Shown here one piece after another: positions 7,850 to 14,600 of a DNA stretch of 64,000 nt. The position numbers and the translations under genes are program-made. Position 1 is the stretch's first letter; every line of letters begins with the position of its first letter. The notes beneath the pieces were generated by a model. The model was not told the DNA's origin. It did not search any database and saw only the letters and a program-made list of their open reading frames with translations. Source of the DNA: Streptomyces curacoi (lineage in GTDB: Bacteria > Actinomycetota > Actinomycetes > Streptomycetales > Streptomycetaceae); assembly GCF_001513975.1 (NCBI RefSeq), contig NZ_KQ947990.1:296311-360310 (forward strand). Reading direction: 5' to 3'.

Positions 7850-9082
7850 ATGGACACCGAGACCGCGTTTCCGCTGATCATCTCCGTCGACGACCACACC
7901 GTGGAGCCGCCCACCGTGTGGCAGGACCGGCTGCCGAAGAAGTACCTCGACACCGGGCCGCGCACAGTCCGCGCCCCCCTGAAGGAAATGACCTTCCTGG
8001 GCGGACGGTTCAAGCCCGTCATGGGCCGGCCGGGCGACGACGGCCCGCTCGGCGACTGGTGGGTGTACGAGGACCTGCACCGGCCCCTCACCCGCCTCGA
8101 CACCGCCGTGGGGTACAGCAGGGACGAGATCAAGCTGGAGGTCATCACCTACGAGCAGATGCGCCCGGGCTCCTACGACGTCCCCGCCCGCCTCGCCGAC
8201 ATGGACGTCAACCACGTCCAGTCCGCCCTCTGCTTCCCGACCTTCCCCCGCTTCTGCGGCCAGACCTTCACCGAGGCCAAGGACCGTGAGCTGGGCCTGC
8301 TGTGCGTCCAGGCCTACAACGACTGGATGGTGGAGGAGTGGTGCGGGCCCGCGGCCCAGGGGCGGCTCATCCCGCTCACCCTCATCCCGCTCTGGGACGC
8401 CGAACTCGCAGCCGCCGAGGTCCGCCGCAACGCCGCCCGAGGCGTCCGCGCCGTCGCCTTCTCCGAGATACCCCCGCACCTCGGGCTCCCCTCCGTCCAC
8501 ACCGACGACTGGGACCCCTTCCTCGCCGCCTGCGACGAGACCGGCACGGTCGTCGCCATGCACATCGGCTCCAGCAGCCGTATGCCCTCCACCTCCGCCG
8601 ACGCCCCGCCCGCCGTCGGCTCCACCATCACCTTCGCCAACTGCTGCTTCTCGATGGTCGACTGGCTGATGAGCGGCAAGTTCGAGCGGTTCCCGAATCT
8701 GAAGATCATGTACGCGGAGGGCCAGATCGGCTGGATCCCGTACATCCTGGAGCGCGCCGACGTGGTGTGGGAGGAGAACCGCGGGTGGGGCGGCGTCGCC
8801 GACAAGGTGCGCCGGCCGCCGTCCGAGCTGTTCGCCGGGCACGTCTACGGCTGCTTCTTCGACGACGCCTTCGGGCTGAGGAACCTGGACGCGATCGGTG
8901 TCGGGAACGTCCTGTACGAGACCGACTACCCCCACTCCGACTCCACCTGGCCGAAGTCCCGCGAGGTCGGCGAGGCGCAGATGGGGCACCTGGACGCGGA
9001 CGTCGTCGAGCGGATCGTGCGGGGCAACGCCATCGAGCTTCTGGGGCTCACCCCGGACGGGCGCTGGGGCGGGACGCGGTGA
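7850..9082 (+). CDS. Amidohydrolase-2 family (ACMSD-like TIM-barrel) metal-dependent hydrolase/decarboxylase
   Basis: 410 residues from ATG 7850 (MDTETAFPLIISVDDHTVEP); an in-frame GTG at 7841 is the alternative. No ribosome-binding site is seen, consistent with a leaderless transcript. TIM-barrel amidohydrolase-2 features: N-terminal metal-ligand region SVDDHTVEPP, central HIGSSSRMPS, and C-terminal YETDYPHSDSTWP, where Asp/His contribute to the active site. This family includes decarboxylases of 2-amino-3-carboxymuconate semialdehyde and hydroxybenzoates as well as hydrolases; the substrate is not predictable. Its stop overlaps the next start (GTGA 9079-9082), so it is coupled to the LLM oxidoreductase. 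Confidence 0.88.
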   Translation: MDTETAFPLIISVDDHTVEPPTVWQDRLPKKYLDTGPRTVRAPLKEMTFLGGRFKPVMGRPGDDGPLGDWWVYEDLHRPLTRLDTAVGYSRDEIKLEVITYEQMRPGSYDVPARLADMDVNHVQSALCFPTFPRFCGQTFTEAKDRELGLLCVQAYNDWMVEEWCGPAAQGRLIPLTLIPLWDAELAAAEVRRNAARGVRAVAFSEIPPHLGLPSVHTDDWDPFLAACDETGTVVAMHIGSSSRMPSTSADAPPAVGSTITFANCCFSMVDWLMSGKFERFPNLKIMYAEGQIGWIPYILERADVVWEENRGWGGVADKVRRPPSELFAGHVYGCFFDDAFGLRNLDAIGVGNVLYETDYPHSDSTWPKSREVGEAQMGHLDADVVERIVRGNAIELLGLTPDGRWGGTR

Positions 9083-10014
9083 GCCCGTCGCACGGGCTCC
9101 AGTGCGGGATCCAGCTCCCCGTCCAGTCCCAGAGCACCCTGTACGCCGAGCCCTGGGAGGCCGCCGCCGGCCCCGACGACCTGCTCGCCGTCGCCCGCGC
9201 CGCCGACCGCGCCGGCTTCGCCTACCTGGCGAGCTGCGACCACGTCGCCATCCCGCGCCGCCTCGCGCCCGCGATGAGCACGGTCTGGTACGACCCCGTC
9301 GCCACCCTCGCCTTCCTCGCGGCGGCCACCGAGCGCATCCGGCTGCTCAGTCATGTCGCCGTCGTGGGACTGCGGCATCCGCTCCTGACGGCCAAGCAGT
9401 ACGCCACCCTCGACCATCTGTCGGGCGGCCGGCTGATCCTCGGGGTCGGGGCCGGGCATGTGCGCGAGGAGTTCGAGGCGCTGGGGGCCGACTTCGAGCG
9501 GCGCGGGTCCGTGCTGGACGAGACGGTCGACGCCCTGCGAGCCGCCCTCGGCCCCGAGGAGTTCCCCGAACACCACGGCAAGCTCTACGCCTTCGAGGGG
9601 CTCGGACAGCGGCCGCGGCCCGCCCAGGAGCGCGTCCCCGTCTGGGTCGGCGGGTCGTCCCCGGCCGCCGTGCGCAGGGCCGCGCTCAAGGGGGACGGGT
9701 GGCTGCCGCAGGGGGATCCGCGCGACCGGCTGCCCGCGCAGATCGCGCGGATACGGCGGCTCAGGGAGGAGGAAGGCATCGCGGGGCCGTTCACCGTCGG
9801 TGCCATCGCCGAGCCCCTGTACGTCGGGACGCCCGCGTGGGACGTCGGGCGCCGGACGGTCAGCGGGACGCCGGAGGCGGTCGCCGAGTCGCTGCGCGCC
9901 TACCGGGCGATGGGCGTGGACCAGCTCCAGGTGCGCTTCCGCAGCCGCAGCCGGGCCGAACTCGTCGCGCAGATCGAGGAGTTCGGGGAAGAGGTCGGTC
10001 CGCTGCTGCGGTGA
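9079..10014 (+). CDS. LLM-class F420-dependent oxidoreductase
   Basis: 311 residues from GTG 9079, overlapping the amidohydrolase stop by 4 nt. Luciferase-like TIM-barrel motifs: RAADRAGFAYLASCDHVAIP, the flavin/F420-pocket segment ATLDHLSGGRLILGVGAGH, and VWVGGSSPAAVRRAALKGDG. Sequences of this type in actinobacteria use reduced F420 or FMN for hydride transfer; F420 is favoured because the window also encodes an FO synthase. Probably acts on the product or substrate of the coupled amidohydrolase. The start was chosen because translation from it begins the canonical N-terminal strand (LQCGIQLPVQ). Confidence 0.88.
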   Translation: MSPSHGLQCGIQLPVQSQSTLYAEPWEAAAGPDDLLAVARAADRAGFAYLASCDHVAIPRRLAPAMSTVWYDPVATLAFLAAATERIRLLSHVAVVGLRHPLLTAKQYATLDHLSGGRLILGVGAGHVREEFEALGADFERRGSVLDETVDALRAALGPEEFPEHHGKLYAFEGLGQRPRPAQERVPVWVGGSSPAAVRRAALKGDGWLPQGDPRDRLPAQIARIRRLREEEGIAGPFTVGAIAEPLYVGTPAWDVGRRTVSGTPEAVAESLRAYRAMGVDQLQVRFRSRSRAELVAQIEEFGEEVGPLLR

Positions 10015-10059
10015 CCACGTTCGTTGAAAGCTTGAACATGTGCGCGCCGAGCTCCGTAT

Positions 10060-10091
10060 GTACGAACGTACGGACGTACCGACGTACGGCT
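10060..10091. repeat. Four tandem 8-bp GTACNNAC repeats upstream of a LuxR-type gene
   Basis: GTACGAAC, GTACGGAC, GTACCGAC and GTACGGCT follow one another without gaps at 10060-10091, ending about 21 nt before the GTG of the regulator. Such an array is likely a binding site, perhaps for the regulator itself. Confidence 0.6.
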
Positions 10092-10112
10092 TCGGCGGAA
10101 GGACGCAACGAC

Positions 10113-10745
10113 GTGCACACTTCCCGGAAACTCTCCGTCGCCCTCGCCTGCCCCGAGGGCACCTGGCCGCACCCCGGGTGGCCGGCCCCGGACGATCCCC
10201 ACGTCGGGCGGGCGGTGACCCTGCGCCCGCCGTACGCCGTGCCCGACGGCGTGGACGTCGTGGTCCTGCGCTGCGACGAGCCGTCCAGGGCGCTGAGGGA
10301 ACTGGGGCCGGTCGGGGTCCCGCTGATCGTCATCAGCCCCCGCCGGGACACCGCCACGGTGCTGGAGGTGTTCCGCCGCGGAGCGGGCTGTCTGATCGAG
10401 GGCGACTACTGCACCTGCATGCTGTCCTCGGCCGTCGTCGGGGCCACCGTCGGCCACACCTCCCTCTCCCCGGCGGCCTGCGCGGCCCTGCGCGAGGCTG
10501 TCCGGGGTGCGTCCGCGGAGGGCTCGGCGGCGGAGCGACTGCGCGGTCTGCTCTCGCCGCGGGAGCGGCAGATCATGGAGCTGCTGTCGACCGGGCTCGG
10601 CGCGCAGGAGATCGGGCTGCGCTTACGGCTGAGCGAGAAGACGGTCCGCAACAACCTCAGCAACATCTACGCCAAGCTGGACGCACGCGGCAGCACGGAC
10701 GCGGTCCTGAGGTGGCTGGGAGCCGCGCCCGTGCTTCGCAGCTGA
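10113..10745 (+). CDS. Orphan LuxR/FixJ-type response regulator-like transcription factor
   Basis: 210 residues from GTG 10113, with GGAAGGAC (10097-10104) 8 nt upstream. The C-terminal 65 residues are a LuxR-type helix-turn-helix (LSPRERQIMELLSTG, KTVRNNLSNIYAKL). The N-terminal part resembles a degenerate receiver domain (VDVVVLRCD, PLIVISPRRDT, EVFRRGAGCLIEGDY) in which no convincing phosphoacceptor Asp is seen, so it is probably not phosphorylated. No histidine kinase is adjacent. It sits between the operator-controlled oxidoreductase operon and two secreted proteins on the opposite strand. The repeat array 10060-10091 directly upstream suggests autoregulation. Confidence 0.88.
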   Translation: MHTSRKLSVALACPEGTWPHPGWPAPDDPHVGRAVTLRPPYAVPDGVDVVVLRCDEPSRALRELGPVGVPLIVISPRRDTATVLEVFRRGAGCLIEGDYCTCMLSSAVVGATVGHTSLSPAACAALREAVRGASAEGSAAERLRGLLSPRERQIMELLSTGLGAQEIGLRLRLSEKTVRNNLSNIYAKLDARGSTDAVLRWLGAAPVLRS

Positions 10746-10762
10746 GAACCGGCAACCGTTTA

Positions 10763-11554
10763 TTACGGCGCCGGCACGTCCGACAGCGGTATTTCGACGT
10801 CGGTGACGTTCGCGCCGCCCTCACCGAATCCGGGTTCCGACCGCAGGGCGCGCGTGGAATTGCGCAGTCCCGCCGCCTCCGGCGTTCCGCACTTCACGTT
10901 GCGCAGCCACAGACGCCCGTCGGGGGTGCCGTTCTTCAGGATCTGCGGATAGAAGACGTGCACGCTCGTGGCGCCCTCGGCCGGCGCGAAGAACACCTTC
11001 CGGCCGTCCTGTGCCTCCTTGTACGTGGCCCGCAGGAAGCCGCTCACGTCCGTGCGTTTCGCGGACCACATGAAGAAGGCGAGGCTGTCCGCCTGCACGG
11101 TGTCGGTCCTGCTGAACGCCAGGGTGGTCGTCTTGTCGTCGCGCGTGATGTTGATTTCCGACGTGTTGAACTTGACGCCGATCTCGAAGAAGGAATTGCC
11201 GAGCTTCGTACCGGCGTCCGCGGTGAAGCCGTCCTCCAGCTGGATGGTCCTGGTGACGGCCGCGCTCACACTGAAGGTCTTCGAGGCGGTGGCCGTCGAT
11301 CCGCAGTTGTCGCTCACCGCGGAGACCCGTTGATTGGGCCCGAGGTTGTCCCGCTTGAACTGGACGTCGACGAACTCGCAGTTCTCCAACTTGTCGGAGT
11401 CCGCCGAACAGTCGGCGGTCACTTCGGAGGGGGTGGCGGCACCCGCGGAGCTCATCAGCGGTACGGCCACCGCGACGGCCGCCACCGGGGCCAGGGCCAG
11501 GGTGATGCGCTTCTTCTTGCTCCGGTGGCTTCTCGTGCGGCCGGGGCGTGTCAT
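10763..11554 (-). CDS. Secreted protein of unknown function, paralogue A
   Basis: 263 residues. A clear Sec signal peptide: basic N-region (RSHRSKKKR), hydrophobic core (ITLALAPVAAVAVAVPLM) and an Ala-x-Ala-like site near SSAGAATPSE. The mature part is Thr/Asp-rich with a few cysteines and beta-strand character (NITRDDKTTTLAFSRTD). A segment NCEFVDVQFKRDN resembles NCDFVETKFETFD in the next gene, so the two look like diverged paralogues. 43 nt separate it from the upstream gene 11598-12341, suggesting one transcript. No enzymatic motif is recognised. Start ATG 11554. Confidence 0.78.
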   Translation of the reverse strand: MTRPGRTRSHRSKKKRITLALAPVAAVAVAVPLMSSAGAATPSEVTADCSADSDKLENCEFVDVQFKRDNLGPNQRVSAVSDNCGSTATASKTFSVSAAVTRTIQLEDGFTADAGTKLGNSFFEIGVKFNTSEINITRDDKTTTLAFSRTDTVQADSLAFFMWSAKRTDVSGFLRATYKEAQDGRKVFFAPAEGATSVHVFYPQILKNGTPDGRLWLRNVKCGTPEAAGLRNSTRALRSEPGFGEGGANVTDVEIPLSDVPAP

Positions 11555-11597
11555 GGGTTCTCCTGTGACGTCTGGGGGCGGGGGAGGTCAGGGGGAG

Positions 11598-12341
11598 TCA
11601 GCAGTCCGTCAGCACGGCCTTGGAGGTGCCGTCCACGACACCGGGAGCACCCGCCGCGCCCGGCAGGATGACGGGGCCCTCGACGACGTCCGGGGCCACG
11701 AAGTTCTGCTCCGGGGTGGCGTTGGTGACGGTCGTCGCCTCGCGGGCGTCGATCCGGACCCGCCATTCGCCGGTCATGCGCTGCATCTTCGGCGTGAACT
11801 CCATGTGCAGCACCTTGCCGACCGGCACGTCCCGCTGTTCCGTGTCGCCGGCGGTGGCCGACCTGACGGTCATGTCGAGGGTGCCCTTGTGCTTGAGCCA
11901 GGATCCGGTCAGCGCTCCGAAGAGCCCTCCGCCGCCGCCCTGCTGGGTGACGGTGTACTTGCCCTGTCCCTGGGCCGCCGTCGCCGACCAGGTGACCGAC
12001 ACCTTCGCCGGTTCGGTGGCGTTCGGTTCGCAGTTCGGGAAGTCGATGGAGGCCTTTTCGGTCGGCCCGTCGAAGGTCTCGAACTTCGTCTCGACGAAAT
12101 CGCAGTTGTCGGACGCGAAACTCGGCCCGGCGATCGGGTGGCCGCCGAAGTCGGAGATGGACTGCGCTTTTCCGTTGAGCACCCGGGCCCGCTGGCACAT
12201 CGTCATGATCTGCTCGGGCGCCTTCTCCTCGCCGGCGGCGTTCGCCGTCGGAAGCAGGGCCACGATCACCCCGCCGGTCGCAAGCGCCGAGCCGACCGCC
12301 ACGATCCTGATCTTCTTGTTCTTGAGTCTCCGCTTGGACAT
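11598..12341 (-). CDS. Secreted protein of unknown function, paralogue B
   Basis: 247 residues from ATG 12341. Signal peptide: MSKRRLKNKKIRIVAVGS followed by a hydrophobic stretch (ALATGGVIVALLPT) and cleavage near ANAAGE. The mature protein has about five Cys (MTMCQRAR, SDNCDFVE, DFPNCEP, final C), a beta-rich middle (KVSVTWSATAAQGQGKYTV) and ends exactly in a Cys (KAVLTDC). Shares the NC(D/E)FV-x2-x-F motif with the downstream secreted gene. Probably first gene of a two-gene operon. Function unknown; a surface or pore-forming-like beta protein is possible but not shown. Confidence 0.78.
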   Translation of the reverse strand: MSKRRLKNKKIRIVAVGSALATGGVIVALLPTANAAGEEKAPEQIMTMCQRARVLNGKAQSISDFGGHPIAGPSFASDNCDFVETKFETFDGPTEKASIDFPNCEPNATEPAKVSVTWSATAAQGQGKYTVTQQGGGGGLFGALTGSWLKHKGTLDMTVRSATAGDTEQRDVPVGKVLHMEFTPKMQRMTGEWRVRIDAREATTVTNATPEQNFVAPDVVEGPVILPGAAGAPGVVDGTSKAVLTDC

Positions 12342-12440
12342 GGCGAGGATTCTGGATTCCCGCGCCGGACGCCGACAGGGTCAAACATCCCTACTTGCGG
12401 GTCACGTGACATTCGCCTCAGCAACGCCGGTGACTTGCAT

Positions 12441-12455
12441 CTGACGCATCGTCAG
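12441..12455. promoter_or_regulatory. CTGAC-N5-GTCAG operator/promoter of the SDR gene
   Basis: CTGACGCATCGTCAG; CTGACG (12441-12446) serves as -35 and TACGAT (12465-12470) as -10 after an 18-nt spacer, placing the start of transcription about 30 nt before the SDR ATG. Confidence 0.72.
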
Positions 12456-12508
12456 GTATGCCGCTACGATGCCAAGTCCACCGTGTCCACCATCTGCAGG
12501 GGGCCGCA

Positions 12509-13279
12509 ATGGGCAAGCTCGACGGACGGGTCGTCATCGTCACCGGGGCGGCGCGCGGACAGGGGGAGCAGGAGGCGCGCCTCTTCGTCGCGGAGGGCGC
12601 GAGCGTCGTGGTCGCGGACGTCCTCGACGACCAGGGGAAGAAGCTCGCCGAGGAACTGGGCTCGCTGTACGTCCACCTCGACGTCGGCGAGGAGGCCGAC
12701 TGGCATGCGGCGGTCGCCGCGGCCAAGGAGGCGTACGGCCATGTCGACGGCCTCGTCAACAACGCCGGCATCCTGCGCTTCAACGCCCTCCTCGACACGC
12801 CCCTCGACGAGTTCATGCAGGTCGTCAGGGTGAACCAGGTCGGCTGCTTCCTCGGCGTCAAGGCGGTGGCGCCCGAGATGGCCGACGGCGGCACGATCGT
12901 CAACACCGCCTCCTACACCGGAGTGACCGGCATGGCGGCCGTCGGGGCCTACGCCGCCACCAAGCACGCCATAGTCGGCCTCACCCGCGTCGCCGCCCTC
13001 GAACTGGCCCCGCGGCACATCCGCGTCAACGCCATGTGTCCCGGCGCCATCGACACCGCGATGGCCAACCCGGCCCGGCTCGACCCGGCGGCGGACCCCG
13101 AGGAGGCGTCGCGGGCGCTGGATGGCCTGTACCGCAAGCTGGTGCCGCTCGGCCGCATCGGCCGCCCGGAGGAGGTGGCGCGGCTCGCGCTGTTCCTGTC
13201 GTGCGACGACTCGTCCTACATCACCGGGCAGCCGTTCGTGATCGACGGCGGATGGCTCGCGGGAGTGTCCATCGTCTGA
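12509..13279 (+). CDS. Short-chain dehydrogenase/reductase (SDR), classical
   Basis: 256 residues from ATG 12509 with a purine-rich site (CAGGGGG, 12497-12503). Classical SDR motifs: cofactor site TGAARGQG (about residues 12-19), NNAG (about 80), catalytic Ser in NTASYTGV and YxxxK in YAATK (about 147-151), and C-terminal IDGGW. It oxidises or reduces a hydroxyl/keto group with NAD(P). The promoter carries the shared palindrome, so it belongs with the acyl-CoA/F420 enzymes. Its stop codon lies inside the next operator copy (13276-13290), which controls the following LLM gene. Confidence 0.92.
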   Translation: MGKLDGRVVIVTGAARGQGEQEARLFVAEGASVVVADVLDDQGKKLAEELGSLYVHLDVGEEADWHAAVAAAKEAYGHVDGLVNNAGILRFNALLDTPLDEFMQVVRVNQVGCFLGVKAVAPEMADGGTIVNTASYTGVTGMAAVGAYAATKHAIVGLTRVAALELAPRHIRVNAMCPGAIDTAMANPARLDPAADPEEASRALDGLYRKLVPLGRIGRPEEVARLALFLSCDDSSYITGQPFVIDGGWLAGVSIV

Positions 13280-13290
13280 CGCGGCGTCAG
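13276..13290. promoter_or_regulatory. CTGAC-N5-GTCAG operator overlapping the SDR stop codon
   Basis: CTGACGCGGCGTCAG includes the TGA stop (13277-13279). It lies 59 bp upstream of the next copy at 13335 and may give cooperative repression of the LLM promoter. Confidence 0.65.
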
Positions 13291-13334
13291 CTATTGACGC
13301 TCCACGGGGCCGGTGGAACAGTCGGCCCATAGAT

Positions 13335-13349
13335 CTGACGAACCGTCAG
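13335..13349. promoter_or_regulatory. CTGAC-N5-GTCAG operator/promoter of the second LLM operon
   Basis: CTGACGAACCGTCAG, extended by flanking AT to a 19-bp perfect palindrome (13333-13351). CTGACG is a candidate -35 with GACCGT (13358-13363) 17 nt downstream as -10, so the leader before TTG 13380 would be about 10 nt. Confidence 0.72.
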
Positions 13350-13379
13350 ATACGGCCGACCGTGGGACGGTGAACCTCC

Positions 13380-14498
13380 TTGGAATTCGGGCTCTTTGTA
13401 CAGGGATACGTGGGCAAGCGCGCCGAGACCGACCCGCTCGCCGAGCACAAGGCGCTGATGGAGGAGACCGAGTACGTCATCCAGGCGGACAAGTCCGGCT
13501 TCAAGTACGCCTGGGCGTCGGAGCACCACTTCCTGGAGGAGTACTCGCACCTCTCCGCCAACGACGTCTTCCTGGGGTACCTGGCGCACGCGACGGAGCG
13601 GATCCATCTCGGCTCGGGCATCTTCAACCCGCTCGCCCAGGTCAACCACCCGGTGAAGGTCGCCGAGAAGGTGGCCATGCTCGACCATCTCACCGGCAAC
13701 CGCTTCGAGTTCGGCAGCGGGCGGGGTGCCGGCTCGCACGAGATCCTCGGCTTCCTGCCCGGGATCACCGACATGAACCACACCAAGGAGATCTGGGAAG
13801 AGACCATCGCCGAGTTCCCGAAGATGTGGCTCCAGGACGAGTACGTCGGCTTCCAGGGCAAGCACTGGTCGCTGCCGCCGAGGAAGGTGCTGCCGAAGCC
13901 GTACGGGAAGTCGCATCCGGCGATGTGGTACGCGGCCGGGTCGCCGTCGTCGTACGCCATGGCGGCGAAGAAGGGGCTCGGGGTGCTGGGCTTCAGTGTG
14001 CAGAAGGTCGCCGACATGGAGTGGGTGCTGGAGCAGTACAAGACGGCGATCGTGGACGCGGAGCCGGTCGGTGACTTCGTCAACGACAACGTCATGGTGA
14101 CGACGACGGCGATCTGCGCGCCCACGCATGACGAGGCCGTGCGGATCGCGGTGAGCGGGGGACTGCACTACCTGCCGTCGCTCGTGTTCCGGTACCACGA
14201 CACCTTCCCGCGGCCCGAGGGCTTCCCCGAGTGGCCGGAGACGCTTCCCGAGTACACCGCCGAGTTCGTCGAGGTCCTCATCGAGGAGGAGCTGGTGATC
14301 TGCGGGGACCCGGACGAGGTGCTGCGGCAGTGCAAGCGGTGGGAGCAGGCGGGGGCGGATCAGCTGAGTTTCGGGCTGCCGGTCGGGATTCCGAAGGAGG
14401 AGACGCTGCAGACGATCCGGCTGATCGGGGAGCACGTGATTCCGAAGATCGATACGGATCCGGTGCATCGGACTTCGCGGTTCCGGAGGGGTGCCTGA
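13380..14498 (+). CDS. LLM-class flavin/F420-dependent oxidoreductase
   Basis: 372 residues from TTG 13380 (reads MEFGLFVQGYVGK), the canonical first strand of this family; no other start fits. Motifs: YAWASEHHFLEEYSH, LDHLTGNRFEFGSGRGAGSH and MWYAAGSPSSYAMAAKKGLG. The leader is very short and has no good ribosome-binding site. Probably an F420H2- or FMN-dependent monooxygenase or dehydrogenase acting on the same unknown substrate class as the SDR before it and the D-aminoacylase-like hydrolase after it. A common Streptomyces intergenic repeat separates it from the next gene. Confidence 0.88.
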   Translation: MEFGLFVQGYVGKRAETDPLAEHKALMEETEYVIQADKSGFKYAWASEHHFLEEYSHLSANDVFLGYLAHATERIHLGSGIFNPLAQVNHPVKVAEKVAMLDHLTGNRFEFGSGRGAGSHEILGFLPGITDMNHTKEIWEETIAEFPKMWLQDEYVGFQGKHWSLPPRKVLPKPYGKSHPAMWYAAGSPSSYAMAAKKGLGVLGFSVQKVADMEWVLEQYKTAIVDAEPVGDFVNDNVMVTTTAICAPTHDEAVRIAVSGGLHYLPSLVFRYHDTFPRPEGFPEWPETLPEYTAEFVEVLIEEELVICGDPDEVLRQCKRWEQAGADQLSFGLPVGIPKEETLQTIRLIGEHVIPKIDTDPVHRTSRFRRGA

Positions 14499-14509
14499 TC
14501 TTTGTCGGC

Positions 14510-14560
14510 GGCTGCGGCTGCGGGTGCGTGGGGGCTGGTCGCGCAGTTCCCCGCGCCCCT
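14510..14560. repeat. Streptomyces interspersed intergenic repeat
   Basis: The stretch ending GCGCAGTTCCCCGCGCCCCT (14541-14560), preceded by GTGGGGGCTGGTC, is a repeat I know as widespread between genes in Streptomyces genomes. It can fold on itself (GGGGC.. with GCCCC). Only this copy is in the window. Confidence 0.7.
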
Positions 14561-14600
14561 GAGTATCTCCACTCGCCCGGAGTTCAAGGAGGCAAGGCTC

